Positions 1 through 10,000 of a stretch of 64,000 nucleotides of DNA are shown here, piece by piece (position 1 is the first letter of the stretch; every line of letters starts with the position of its first letter). The translations under genes and the position numbers were made by a program. The stretch is taken from positions 62,001 through 126,000 of the forward strand of contig CANPXH010000002.1 in NCBI GenBank assembly GCA_947585865.1, given 5' to 3'. A model generated the notes under the pieces. The model was not told where the DNA came from and ran no database searches. It saw only the letters and a program-made list of their open reading frames with translations. The DNA comes from an uncultured Clostridia bacterium (GTDB lineage: Bacteria > Bacillota > Clostridia > Lachnospirales > CAG-274).

Positions 1-1205
1 TAGCTTTCTATCCTGTTCAGCTCGGTATCTGTACCAAGTGCCGACTGTATCTCACCAAGAGCACCCTTTGTTCTGTCCTGTTCTCTTTTCATTTCTGCGC
101 CGAATTTATCCAATGTGATATGGGCATTTTGCCTTGCCATATCCACAAGCCTTTTTCTTTCGCCCTTTTGAGGTATCAGTATGTTTACTCTTTGGCCTTT
201 CTGTTCGCTGAGCCATTGGCTTATTATATCGTGATCGTCTATGTCGCACTGAAGCATTATCTCCTTGGGTATAAAGGGAGTGCCGCTGTAGAACTGCTGA
301 GTGAATTCGGAAAGCACGGCGGAGTCTGTCATATATCGGCAATCCTCCAGCATAAAATGCTCTCTTCCCGTTATTCTGCCGCCTCTTATAAAGAATACCT
401 GTATAACGTATTCGCCCTCGTCTCCCTTTGCAAAGGCTATTACGTCTCTGTCATTTGTGTGCATATTTTCTATTATCTGCTTTTCGTTGAGCGTTTTTAC
501 GTTTTCTATGGTATCTCTGTATTCCGCCGCCTTTTCAAACTCTAGATCCTCAGACGCACGCATCATTTTTTCTTTTAGCTCGGCAATTATGCCGTCTGTT
601 TTGCCGCTTAAAAAATTTATTATGCCGTCTATCATATTATTGTATCTTTCCTCCGATATAAGTCCGTTACAGGGGGCGTTGCACAGACCTATGTGATAAT
701 TAAGGCACGGCCTTTCTTTGCCTATATCTCTGGGGAATACCTTGCTGCATCTTCTCAGCTTCCATATTTTGTTTATAAGCTCTATATTTTCCTTTACGGT
801 AAGTCCACTTGTAAACGGGCCGAAATATCTTGCCTTGTCCTTTAAATGCTTTCTTGTCATAAAGACACGGGGGAACATTTCGTTTGTGGTCACTTTTATA
901 TAGGGATATGTCTTGTCGTCTTTAAGAAGTATGTTATAGCGTGGAGAATACTTTTTAATAAGGGAATTTTCCAATATAAGAGCCTCCACCTCGCTGCCCG
1001 TTACGATGTATTCAAAATGGTCGATATGGCTGACCATAGTCTTCACCTTCGGGGAATGATTGGAGTTATGCTGAAAATATTGTCTTACTCTGTTTTTTAA
1101 TATCTTGGCCTTGCCCACATATATCACTTCATCACTTTCGTTTTTCATTATATATACGCCCGGGTCTTCGGGCAGCTTTTTAAGCTCAGCCTGTATATCA
1201 AACAT
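1..1205 (-). CDS. uvrC: UvrABC excinuclease subunit C, partial (C-terminus outside window)
   Basis: UvrC makes both incisions flanking a DNA lesion during nucleotide excision repair, acting with UvrA and UvrB. The visible N-terminal part (about 401 codons) begins MFDIQAELKKLPEDPGVYIM and carries the GIY-YIG nuclease domain (GVYIM, then IYVGKAK). A Cys-rich stretch (CLNYHIGLCNAPC) and a UVR motif (around LEFEKAAEYRD), which binds UvrB, follow. The ATG at 1203-1205 has a GAGGTGAT ribosome binding site. The RNase H-like endonuclease domain and HhH tail lie beyond base 1, so the gene is cut by the window edge and not broken. It is transcribed away from spoVB. Confidence 0.96.
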   Translation of the reverse strand, partial: MFDIQAELKKLPEDPGVYIMKNESDEVIYVGKAKILKNRVRQYFQHNSNHSPKVKTMVSHIDHFEYIVTGSEVEALILENSLIKKYSPRYNILLKDDKTYPYIKVTTNEMFPRVFMTRKHLKDKARYFGPFTSGLTVKENIELINKIWKLRRCSKVFPRDIGKERPCLNYHIGLCNAPCNGLISEERYNNMIDGIINFLSGKTDGIIAELKEKMMRASEDLEFEKAAEYRDTIENVKTLNEKQIIENMHTNDRDVIAFAKGDEGEYVIQVFFIRGGRITGREHFMLEDCRYMTDSAVLSEFTQQFYSGTPFIPKEIMLQCDIDDHDIISQWLSEQKGQRVNILIPQKGERKRLVDMARQNAHITLDKFGAEMKREQDRTKGALGEIQSALGTDTELNRIES

Positions 1206-1326
1206 AGTATCACCTCGCTGTTTCAAGTATACCTCAGATCCTTATTTTTATCAACAATTATTAATACCCTGAAATAAAATATCCCATGCTTTCATAGAAT
1301 AGACCTATAAGGACAAGGAGGCTGTC

Positions 1327-2835
1327 ATGTCAAGACATACTATTATAAAAGGTGCGTTGATACTGACGGCAGCGGGTATCATCACTCGCGTGCTGGGATT
1401 TTTCTACAGGATATATATGGCAAAGGTCATAGGAGCGGAGGGCATGGGGCTGTATCAGCTCATAACGCCTTTGTATATGCTTGTATGGTCGCTGTCTTCA
1501 TCGGGCTTTTCCACTTCCATGTCAAAGCTGACCGCACAGGAAAAGGCAAGGGGAACGGAGGGAAATGTCAAAAGACTTCTGCATTTGTCTCTTATGATAT
1601 CATTTGCCATTGCTTCGGTATTAAGTATCATTACATATTTATATGCCTATGAGATATCCCTTTACATAATAAGAGATATAAGGACAGAGCTTTCTCTCAG
1701 GATAATAAGCCTTTGCTTCCCGTGTATGGCATTGGGCTCTGTGATGCGGGGATATTATTTGGGTCTTCAAAACACAGTGATATCCGCCGTGAGCCAAGTG
1801 ACCGAGCAGGGCGTAAGGATGGCAGTCATATATATGCTGTCTTCGTTTCTTATACCGAAGGGTTTGGAGTTTGCATGCGCCGCCGCCGTATGGGGAATGT
1901 CGGCAGGAGAGATCATATCCTTTTTATATGTGCTGATATATTATATGGCAAAGAGGAAAAAGTATAAAGCGCCTACATTGGAGTTGAGAGGCTGTATAGC
2001 CATGATAATGGCAACTGCCGTGCCTCTTACTCTCAACAGAGTTACAGGCTCGCTGTTTTCCACTGCCGAAAACATACTTATACCACGTCAGCTGCAGCTT
2101 TTCGGCTGCACGCAGGCAGAGGCTCTGAGCACGCTGGGAAGGCTGAGCGGTATGGCGATGCCCCTTGTTATGTTCCCGTCATCGCTGCTCACCGCCCTTG
2201 CTACGGCGACCATGCCCGCCATATCCGAAAGCCATGCCTTGAAGCGCTATACAAGAATAAAGAGCACTATACACCAGTCTATGGTAATAACCTCCATAAT
2301 AGGGGCGTTTGCTTCGGGAGCATTTATTTTTTTTCCGAAAGAGATAGGCATACTCATATATTCCCAAAGACAGATAAGCAGTATATTAAGGCTTCTCGGT
2401 ATAATATGTCCGTTCCTTTACATACAGGTAACTATGTCAGGCATACTCAACGGATTGGGTGAACAGCTTTTTATATTCAGGATAAATTTATTTTCCTCCG
2501 CAGCAAATCTGACCGCCATATATTTTGCCGTGCCCGTATATGGTATAAACGGTTTTTTGCTGCCGTGGATAGTGACGACTGTTATAGTTACATCCGCAAC
2601 GGTAATAAGAGTGAACAATGCTCTGGGTATAAATATCCCTGTGTTTACTCAGCATATAAAGCCGGCTCTCGCCATAGTCTGCGCCTGCCTGTGCGCAAGG
2701 CTCGGACAAAGCCGCCTGTGGTACGGCATACATTACAAGGCAGGCGTAGTGCTGACTCTTTTTGCATCAGGCGTTTTATATGTGATCCTTGTATTCAAAA
2801 TGAAGTGTATATGCCGTGACGATCTGCGGCTTTAG
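1327..2835 (+). CDS. spoVB: SpoVB-like polysaccharide/lipid II flippase family membrane protein
   Basis: A 502-residue MOP-superfamily exporter with about 14 hydrophobic segments. The N-terminus (ILTAAGIITRVLGFFYRIY, then GAEGMGLYQL) is the typical start of SpoVB/MurJ-like flippases of spore formers. SpoVB is needed for spore cortex synthesis and probably moves lipid-linked peptidoglycan precursors across the forespore outer membrane. Length fits the family (about 500-520). The ATG has an AAGGAGG site seven bases upstream. It could instead be a vegetative paralogue (YtgP/MurJ group); the motifs fit SpoVB best. It stands alone between divergent uvrC and the zinc transporter operon. Confidence 0.85.
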   Translation: MSRHTIIKGALILTAAGIITRVLGFFYRIYMAKVIGAEGMGLYQLITPLYMLVWSLSSSGFSTSMSKLTAQEKARGTEGNVKRLLHLSLMISFAIASVLSIITYLYAYEISLYIIRDIRTELSLRIISLCFPCMALGSVMRGYYLGLQNTVISAVSQVTEQGVRMAVIYMLSSFLIPKGLEFACAAAVWGMSAGEIISFLYVLIYYMAKRKKYKAPTLELRGCIAMIMATAVPLTLNRVTGSLFSTAENILIPRQLQLFGCTQAEALSTLGRLSGMAMPLVMFPSSLLTALATATMPAISESHALKRYTRIKSTIHQSMVITSIIGAFASGAFIFFPKEIGILIYSQRQISSILRLLGIICPFLYIQVTMSGILNGLGEQLFIFRINLFSSAANLTAIYFAVPVYGINGFLLPWIVTTVIVTSATVIRVNNALGINIPVFTQHIKPALAIVCACLCARLGQSRLWYGIHYKAGVVLTLFASGVLYVILVFKMKCICRDDLRL

Positions 2836-2881
2836 CGTTATATTTTTATACATAAATTTTAAGTCTCTTATACAAAGTATC

Positions 2882-2910
2882 TTGAAAAACGTTTAAAATA
2901 ATGATATATT
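2882..2910 (+). promoter_or_regulatory. Sigma-A promoter of the znuACB operon
   Basis: TTGAAA (2882-2887) and TATATT (2905-2910) with a 17 bp spacer. The -10 overlaps an in-frame ATG at 2909, which rules that ATG out and supports the start at 2942. No clear Zur box is visible beside it. Confidence 0.7.
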
Positions 2911-2941
2911 GTTATATATAAAAGTGTATGGGAGATCATGT

Positions 2942-3808
2942 ATGAAAAAAATTGCTATAATAATAACCTTTGTCATTATGCTCACAGGATGCAGAGGACA
3001 TGACATGGGCAAAAAGACAAAGATATATACGAGCTTTTATGCCCTGTATGATCTTGCATCGGACATTTCGGGAGGCATGGAGGATATATACAATATGGTG
3101 CCTGCCGGCACGGAGCCTCATGACTGGGAACCTACCGTACAGGATATGGCAGGACTCAGCAATGCCGAGACCGTGTTTTACAGCGGCACAGGTATGGAAA
3201 GCTGGATAGACAAGGTACAAGCGGCTTTGGGAGACACCAAAGTGGAGTTTACGGATGTTTCGCAGGGCATAGAGAAAAAGGGGAACGATCCTCATATATG
3301 GCTGGATCCTCAAAATGCCAAAAAAATATGCAGGACCATAACGGATAAGCTGAGCTATATCGATGTGGGAAATGCCTTGTACTATGAGGAAAATTACAAT
3401 GCCTGCGTTTTAAAGCTGGATGCTCTTGACAGCAAGTATAAAAAAGCAATAGGATCTGTTCCGCAGGAGAGAAGAAAAATAGTCGTAGCCCATGAGGCCT
3501 ACGGTTATCTTTGCGACGCTTACGGTCTGGAGCAGATAGCGGTGGAGGGCTTGAACGGGGAAAGCGAACCATCGCCATCAAGAGTGGAGGAGACAGTAAA
3601 TTATATAAAGGCAAATGATATCAAATGTATTTTTTACGAGGAGCTCGGTTCGCCTAAGGTAATGCAGACCATAGCCGATGAAACAGGCTGTAAGCTCCTG
3701 CCCTTGGATCCCTTTGAAGGCCCTGCCTCAGACGGCGAGGAAAAGGACTATGTAAGCGTAATGGAACAAAATCTTGAAAATATAATGACGGCTATCGGAG
3801 ATGAATGA
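2942..3808 (+). CDS. znuA: Zinc ABC transporter substrate-binding lipoprotein
   Basis: A 288-residue cluster A-I (ZnuA/TroA-type) metal receptor. A lipoprotein signal peptide ends in the lipobox L14-T-G-C17, so it should be anchored on the outer face of the membrane. Candidate metal ligands are H60 (TEPHDWEP), H118 (DPHIWLDP) and H184 (AHEAYGYL), plus an acidic residue near LDPFEGP; this set is typical of Zn or Mn receptors. There is no long His-rich loop. The start at 2942 follows GGGAGATC. Its TGA overlaps the start of the ATPase gene, so the transporter is one transcript. Zn rather than Mn is inferred from the spacing of the motifs and the His tail on the ATPase. Confidence 0.88.
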   Translation: MKKIAIIITFVIMLTGCRGHDMGKKTKIYTSFYALYDLASDISGGMEDIYNMVPAGTEPHDWEPTVQDMAGLSNAETVFYSGTGMESWIDKVQAALGDTKVEFTDVSQGIEKKGNDPHIWLDPQNAKKICRTITDKLSYIDVGNALYYEENYNACVLKLDALDSKYKKAIGSVPQERRKIVVAHEAYGYLCDAYGLEQIAVEGLNGESEPSPSRVEETVNYIKANDIKCIFYEELGSPKVMQTIADETGCKLLPLDPFEGPASDGEEKDYVSVMEQNLENIMTAIGDE

Positions 3809-4530
3809 CAATGTCAATATTGGAAGTAAAGGATGTATCCTTCAGCTATCCGGACAAGAGCATACTTCACAGGATATCTTTCAGCATAAGCTGCGGTGAT
3901 TTTCTGTGCGTTGTGGGTACGAACGGCACGGGAAAATCGACTTTATTGAAGCTTATACTCAACAGGCTCACGCCTACGGAAGGCAGCATAAGGCTTTTCG
4001 GCACGCCGTCGTCACAGTTCAGAGACTTTCGGAAAATAGCCTATGTCTCACAGAAGGCAACGGCTTTCAACAAGGACTTTCCCGCCACTGTGGAGGAAAT
4101 AGTTTCTCTTGGCCTTTATGCCGATAAGGGATTGTTTAAAAGATATAATTCAAATGATAAGAAAAAGGTATATGAAGCTCTTGACAGAGTGGGTATGGCG
4201 GAATATGCCCGCAAGAAGATAGGCAATCTTTCGGGAGGTCAGCAGCAAAGAGTCTTTATAGCAAAGGCTTTGGCAGCTTCTCCCGATATTATATTTTTAG
4301 ATGAACCCACGGTGGGTATAGATATCAAGGCGGTAGATTCCATATGCTGCCTTTTGGGAGAGCTGAATGCGGGAGGCATAACTATAGTTATGGTGACCCA
4401 TGACGTCTCATCTGTCATATATCATTCAAATAAGGTGCTCATACTTTCGGAAGACGGCAGCGGAGAGCTTTTGTCCTCTCAGGAATTTACCGGCCGTTCA
4501 TTTACGAATCTGCATCATCACCATCATTAG
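3805..4530 (+). CDS. znuC: Zinc ABC transporter ATP-binding protein with natural C-terminal His5 tail
   Basis: A 241-residue ABC ATPase powering uptake with the lipoprotein and permease beside it. It has a Walker A (GTNGTGKST, residues 38-46), Q-loop (YVSQKA), signature LSGGQQQR, Walker B (IIFLDEPTVGID) and H-switch (VTHDVS). The ATG overlaps the znuA stop; a second ATG at 3811 is an alternative. The protein ends NLHHHHH, a genomic pentahistidine tail encoded by mixed CAT/CAC codons. This could bind zinc at the cytoplasmic face, for example as a feedback site; that role is inference. Confidence 0.93.
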   Translation: MTMSILEVKDVSFSYPDKSILHRISFSISCGDFLCVVGTNGTGKSTLLKLILNRLTPTEGSIRLFGTPSSQFRDFRKIAYVSQKATAFNKDFPATVEEIVSLGLYADKGLFKRYNSNDKKKVYEALDRVGMAEYARKKIGNLSGGQQQRVFIAKALAASPDIIFLDEPTVGIDIKAVDSICCLLGELNAGGITIVMVTHDVSSVIYHSNKVLILSEDGSGELLSSQEFTGRSFTNLHHHHH

Positions 4531-4539
4531 GAGGCTGTT

Positions 4540-5331
4540 ATGGAAATATTCACATTGGCATTTATGCAAAGAGCTATAGCAGTGGCGTTGTTTATATCCG
4601 TAATAACACCTCTTATAGGCAATATCATTGTTCTGAAAAGATTGTCCACGATAGGCGATGCCCTGTCTCATGCAGGACTTGCAGGCGTTACCATAGGCTT
4701 GTGTCTAAGCTTCAGCCCTGTTATAACGGCTATAGTATTTTCCGTGCTTTCAGCTATCACGATCGAATATATAAGGCGGAGCTTCCCCAATTATTCGGAG
4801 ATGGCAACGGCTGTTGTGCTGAGCTTTGCCGTAGGCATAGCCGCCGTATTTTCAGGCTTTGTAAAAAACAGCGCAGGGTTCAACAGCTTTCTTTTCGGCT
4901 CGATAGTGGCCATATCCAATTTTGAACTTATTACGGTAATAGTATTGAGCATTGCCGTGATGATAATTATGATATTGCTTTACAAAGAGCTTTTTTATAT
5001 AGCCTTTGACGAAGAAGGGGCTTATCTTTCGGGAGTGCCTGTAAGAAGCGTAAATCTTATATTTACCATACTTACCGCCATAGTTGTATCCATTGCGGCA
5101 AGAACCGTAGGCTCTCTTGTCATATCCTCTCTTATGATAATACCCGTAGCCTGTGCCATGCTCATATCCAAAAGCTATTTGCAAAACACGGTCCTTTCCG
5201 TTATGTTTGCAATATTGTTTACATTGGCGGGGCTTATACTGACTGCGTTTTACGATCTGAAGCCGGGCGGCACCATAGTCCTTATAGGCATATGCGTTCT
5301 TATAGTTATACTTATGGTGAGAAAGAGGTAG
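4540..5331 (+). CDS. znuB: Zinc ABC transporter permease
   Basis: A 263-residue integral membrane protein of the ABC-3 family with about eight hydrophobic segments. Family features are the N-terminal AIAVALFISVITPLIGNII, the motif GDALSHAGLAGV and a C-terminal region (GSLVISSLMIIPVACAM) typical of ZnuB/TroC/MntB. It forms the membrane channel for the metal delivered by the upstream lipoprotein. It starts nine bases after the ATPase stop behind AGGAGG, and is followed within four bases by the CBS gene, so four genes appear to be co-transcribed. Confidence 0.93.
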   Translation: MEIFTLAFMQRAIAVALFISVITPLIGNIIVLKRLSTIGDALSHAGLAGVTIGLCLSFSPVITAIVFSVLSAITIEYIRRSFPNYSEMATAVVLSFAVGIAAVFSGFVKNSAGFNSFLFGSIVAISNFELITVIVLSIAVMIIMILLYKELFYIAFDEEGAYLSGVPVRSVNLIFTILTAIVVSIAARTVGSLVISSLMIIPVACAMLISKSYLQNTVLSVMFAILFTLAGLILTAFYDLKPGGTIVLIGICVLIVILMVRKR

Positions 5332-5335
5332 TGCT

Positions 5336-6061
5336 ATGGATAAAAACAACACGGAAAAATTTTTGGAGCTGTACAGACAGCTTGAAAAGACAGGCAGGGA
5401 AAATTATTTTCCCAAGGTACCCGAAGGCGCTCCCATAATAAACAGACTTTCAACGATACCCGTACTCAGGGAGTTCAAAGAGGATATAGAATATTGCAGG
5501 GTCGTGCGCAATTTCCTTGTCCATACGCCAAGGGTAAGGGATATATCTCCCGTGGTGCCGTCTGACGATATGGTAAATGTGCTTGAAAGATGTGTGCAGA
5601 GGATAAAATCCCCGGTAAAGGCTATGCACTATGCCGTAAGAAGAGAAAATATGTATACCGTAGGGCTCAAAGATAAAATATCAGATGTAAGCACATATAT
5701 GAATGAAAAGGGCTTTACCCATGCGCCTGTATTTGACGGAGACAGGCTGGTGGGAGTGTTCAGCGACAATGCGATATATTCCTATATATGCGACAAGAGA
5801 TCGATAAGCATAAACGAAAACACTCTGCTCAACGAGATAAAAGAATATTTGGATATAAACAACCACAGCAACGAATACTTTGCCTTTGCGCATGCCGGAG
5901 CAAATATTTATGAAATATCCAATTTGTTCAGCATAGATGTAAAGTCTATGAAAAAGCTTGCCGTAGTCTTTTTCACCCCTAACGGAAAGCGTGACGGACA
6001 TATACTGGGCATGATGACTCCGTACAGTATATTGAGAGATGCCCCGGAATATACGTCTTAA
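5336..6061 (+). CDS. CBS-domain protein of the zinc transporter operon
   Basis: A 241-residue soluble protein. The N-terminal 80 residues are helical and unrecognised. The C-terminal 130 residues look like a pair of CBS modules (SDVSTYMNEKGFTHAPVFDG followed by RLVGVFSDNAIYSYI, then a second half ending GMMTPYSIL). CBS pairs bind adenosyl ligands and gate partner proteins. Placement four bases after znuB suggests a role in metal uptake or adenylate sensing, but that is inference. No catalytic domain is seen. Confidence 0.7.
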   Translation: MDKNNTEKFLELYRQLEKTGRENYFPKVPEGAPIINRLSTIPVLREFKEDIEYCRVVRNFLVHTPRVRDISPVVPSDDMVNVLERCVQRIKSPVKAMHYAVRRENMYTVGLKDKISDVSTYMNEKGFTHAPVFDGDRLVGVFSDNAIYSYICDKRSISINENTLLNEIKEYLDINNHSNEYFAFAHAGANIYEISNLFSIDVKSMKKLAVVFFTPNGKRDGHILGMMTPYSILRDAPEYTS

Positions 6062-6083
6062 TATTTTGTTTAATATTTATTGA

Positions 6084-6112
6084 TTGACAAAAAAGGCGAT
6101 ATATTTTATAAT
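6084..6112 (+). promoter_or_regulatory. Strong sigma-A promoter of rex
   Basis: Perfect TTGACA (6084-6089) and perfect TATAAT (6107-6112) separated by 17 bp. No full Rex operator (TTGTTAA-N4-TTAACAA) overlaps it, so autoregulation is not evident. Confidence 0.85.
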
Positions 6113-6153
6113 ATCTCAATATGAAAAGGATAAATATGGAAGGGTGAGTATAA

Positions 6154-6798
6154 ATGGAGGAAGATAAGATATCAATAGCTGTTGTCAAAAGACTTCCCAG
6201 ATATTACAGATATTTGGGGGATCTGCTGGATAACGGCATCACAAGGATCTCTTCCGGTGAGCTCAGCAAAAAAATGCACATCACTGCCTCACAAATAAGG
6301 CAGGATCTCAATAAATTCGGGCGGTTTGGCCAAAGGGGATACGGCTATGACGTAGAGCTTCTTTACGATGAAATAAAGAAGATACTGGGGCTTGACAGAA
6401 AATACAATATGATCATAATAGGCGCTGGCAATTTGGGACAGGCTCTTGCCAACTACGGGAATTTTTCAAGGAGAGGCTTTAAATTTATAGGTATATTCGA
6501 CAAGGACATAAATAAAATAGGCATGAAGGTAGGCGATATGACTGTTCAAGACGTTGAGGAGCTCGACTCTTTTCTCAACGGGAACAGCGTGGATATAGCC
6601 GTGCTTTCCATACCAAAGACAAATGCTTCGCAGATAACCTCCATACTTGTAAAAAACGGTATCAAGGGGATATGGAATTATTCTCATATCGATCTGAGAA
6701 CGCCGGATGACGTTGTGGTGGAGAATGTTCATCTTACCGACAGCGTGATGACTCTGTCCTATAAACTGAGTGAGCGTGAAAAACCAAATAAAGATTGA
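6154..6798 (+). CDS. rex: Redox-sensing transcriptional repressor Rex
   Basis: Rex senses the NADH/NAD+ ratio and represses fermentation and reductive genes when NADH is low. The 214-residue protein has an N-terminal winged helix (residues 1-80; IAVVKRLPRYYRYL, ITASQIRQDLNKFG) and a Rossmann domain with IIGAGNLGQALANY. A C-terminal swap helix lies near VENVHLTDSVMTLSYKL. Length is normal for the family (about 210). The ATG follows AAGGGTGAG. It is monocistronic, with its own promoter and terminator. Confidence 0.97.
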   Translation: MEEDKISIAVVKRLPRYYRYLGDLLDNGITRISSGELSKKMHITASQIRQDLNKFGRFGQRGYGYDVELLYDEIKKILGLDRKYNMIIIGAGNLGQALANYGNFSRRGFKFIGIFDKDINKIGMKVGDMTVQDVEELDSFLNGNSVDIAVLSIPKTNASQITSILVKNGIKGIWNYSHIDLRTPDDVVVENVHLTDSVMTLSYKLSEREKPNKD

Positions 6799-6801
6799 TA
6801 T

Positions 6802-6836
6802 AATGCTCCCAAGCTTTGCGTTATGGGGGCATTTTT
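6802..6836 (+). terminator. Rho-independent terminator of rex
   Basis: Arms AATGCTCCC and GGGGGCATT (one G-U pair) around a 14-base loop, followed by TTTTTA. Confidence 0.8.
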
Positions 6837-6916
6837 AGCATAAGGACAGTATGTATGCACGCCGGAATATAATGCTGTTTTTTCCTTGAGCTGAAAATCC
6901 CTCCTTATAGTTTTTG

Positions 6917-6945
6917 TTGAAATCTGCTGCCTTTTGTGGTATTAT
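6917..6945 (+). promoter_or_regulatory. Promoter of the giant activase-like gene
   Basis: TTGAAA (6917-6922), 17 bp, TATTAT (6940-6945), preceded by TGG as a possible extended -10. The downstream leader contains an imperfect TTGTTTA-type half site but not a convincing Rex operator. Confidence 0.65.
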
Positions 6946-7013
6946 AAAATAGCGGTAAAAAATTGTTTAAATCATTTAGTAGTTGAATATATTATTCAGA
7001 GGGAGTTTTTACT

Positions 7014-10000
7014 ATGAGTAAATATAAGGCAGGTATTGATATAGGTTCGACCACTATCAAGCTTGTGGTATTAGATGAAAATAACAATATAATATTCAAG
7101 GATTACAGACGGCACCGCTCCAACATACAAGAAACATTGCTGGGGCTTATTGAGGATGCCAAAAAAGATGTGGGCAGCATAGAGTTCACCGCTATGATAA
7201 CCGGAAGCGGCGGCCTGTCCATAGCAGAGTGGATAGGCATACCCTTTATACAGGAGGTAGTTGCGGTAAGCAATGCAATAGATCTTAAGGCGCCTCAGAC
7301 AGATGTTGCCATAGAGATAGGCGGCGAGGATGCCAAGATAATATATTTCAGAGGCGGCATAGAGCAGAGAATGAACGGCATATGTGCGGGAGGTACAGGC
7401 TCTTTTATAGATCAGATGGCTTCGCTCCTACAGACAGATGCCACAGGACTGAATGAATATGCCAAGAGCTTCAGTGTCATATATCCTATAGCGGCACGCT
7501 GCGGCGTTTTTGCCAAAAGCGATATACAGCCGCTTATAAACGAAGGCGCAGCCAAGTCGGACTTGGCCGTGTCCATATTCCAAGCCGTTGTAAATCAGAC
7601 AATAAGCGGCCTTGCCTGCGGCAAGCCTATAAGGGGAAGAGTTGCCTTTTTAGGCGGGCCTCTCCATTTCCTTACGGAGCTCAAGGCCAGGTTTATAGAT
7701 GTGCTTGATCTGCGAGACGATGAGGTCATAGAGGTGGAGGACTCACATCTCTTTGCGGCTATGGGTTCGGCTCTCACTTCAAGCAGTGATAAAAATGTTT
7801 TTGATTTTGACAGGCTCATTGCCAATCTGAAAGGCGAAAAGCATATTACAATGGAGATAAACAGACTCACACCGCTTTTCAGAAACGATGATGAATACAG
7901 AAAATTCAAGGAAAGACATGATAAGGCAAAGGTGAAGAAGGGCGAGCTTGACACCTACAAAGGCAATGTGTATTTAGGCATAGATGCAGGCTCCACCACT
8001 TCCAAGCTGGCTCTTATAGGAGAGAAGGGCGATCTTCTCTATTCCTTCTATGCAGGCAATGAAGGCAATCCTTTAAAAATGGTGATGAATGCGCTCAAGC
8101 AGATATACAAATTCCTGCCCGAAGGCGTTGAGATAAAGAAGGCCTGTGTCACAGGCTACGGCGAGGGTCTTATAAAAGAGGCTCTTATGGTGGATTTAGG
8201 CGAGATAGAAACGGTGGCGCACTATAAGGCTGCGGCATTTTTTGAGCCCGATGTGGATTTCATACTTGACATAGGCGGTCAGGATATGAAGTGCATAAGG
8301 ATAAAAGACGGAGTTATAGACAGCGTTCTGCTCAATGAGGCCTGTTCGGCAGGCTGCGGCTCCTTTATAGAGACCTTTGCAAGGAGCTTGGGTCTTAGTG
8401 TACAGGCCTTTGCAAAGGGTGCGCTTTTTGCAAAGAGCCCTATAGACTTGGGCTCACGGTGTACCGTGTTTATGAATTCAAGAGTAAAGCAGGCTCAGAA
8501 AGAGGGCGCAGAGGTCGCAGATATTTCGGCGGGCTTGGCATATTCCGTAATAAAGAACGCTCTTCAAAAGGTCATAAAGGTGACCGATCCCACCGATCTC
8601 GGCGAGCATATAGTGGTGCAGGGCGGTACGTTCTACAATGAGGCGGTCTTGAGAAGCTTTGAGATAATTTCGGAAAGAGATGCGGTACGCCCTGATATAA
8701 GCGGCATAATGGGAGCCTTCGGCGCTGCTGTCATAGCAAAGGAAAAATATGTACAAGGCGAAAGCTCAACGCTGCTGAAGGCGGATCAACTGGAGGAGCT
8801 TGAGATAACCACAAGCTTTACTCGCTGTAAGGGCTGCGGAAACAACTGCCTTCTTACCATAAACAAATTCAGCGAAGGCAGACGCTTTGTATCGGGCAAT
8901 CGCTGTGAGAGAGGACTTGGCAAGGAGGCTTCCAGGGGATGCGTTCCCAATCTTTTTGAATACAAATACGACAGGCTATTCAACTACGAACCCTTGCCTG
9001 TATCGGCAGCTAAAAGAGGAGTGGTGGGCATACCACGGGTACTCAATATGTATGAGGACTATCCCCTTTGGTTCACGTTCTTTACAAGGCTGGGATACAG
9101 CGTAAAATTAAGCCCTAAGAGCAGCAGAGGCATATACGAGCAGGGAATAGAATCCATACCCAGCGAATCCGCCTGCTATCCTGCCAAGATAGTACACGGA
9201 CATATAAAGAGCCTTATAGACGACGGCGTCAAATTTATATTCTATCCTTGCGTTGCCTATGAAACAAAGGAAATAGCTATGGCGGACAATCACTATAACT
9301 GTCCTATAGTCACAAGCTATCCCGAAAATATTAAAAATAACGTAGAGGATATCAGAGAAAAAAACATAGATTTCAGAAATCCATTTTTCAGCTTGGGCAA
9401 TGAAGATATACTTGTAAGGCGTTTGCAGGAGGAATTTTCAAACATAGATAAGACCGAGGTGGAAAAGGCTGCAAGAGCAGGCTGGAAGGAGCTTATGTCC
9501 TTCAGAGAGGAAATGAAGAAAAAGGGCGAAGAGACCCTTGAATACATCAGAGAAAATGAAATGACGGGCATTGTCATTGCAGGGCGGCCTTATCATGTGG
9601 ATCCCGAAATAAATCACGGCATACCCGAAATGATAGTAAGCTACGGCGTTGCCGTACTCACCGAGGACAGTATTGCTCACCTTGGCATGGACAAGGTGCC
9701 GAGACCTCTTAATGTAAGGGATCAGTGGGCATATCATTCAAGACTTTATGCTGCCGCAAGCTTTGTGCGTGAACAAGAGAATATAGAGCTTGTTCAGCTA
9801 AACAGCTTTGGCTGCGGCCTTGATGCAGTGACTACCGATGAGGTACACGATATACTTGCCGCTTCGGGCAAGATATACACCGTGCTCAAAATAGACGAGG
9901 TAAACAATCTGGGTCCGGTAAGGATAAGGATACGTTCCTTGTTTGCCGCCCTTGAAGAAAGGCGTTCAAAGGATTTCAGACCCCATGAGGCAGCCAAGAA

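Noticed and set aside
6962-6984. Possible Rex site TTGTTTA..TTAGTAG in the leader of the activase-like gene
   Set aside because: Spacing is six instead of four bases and the right half is wrong.
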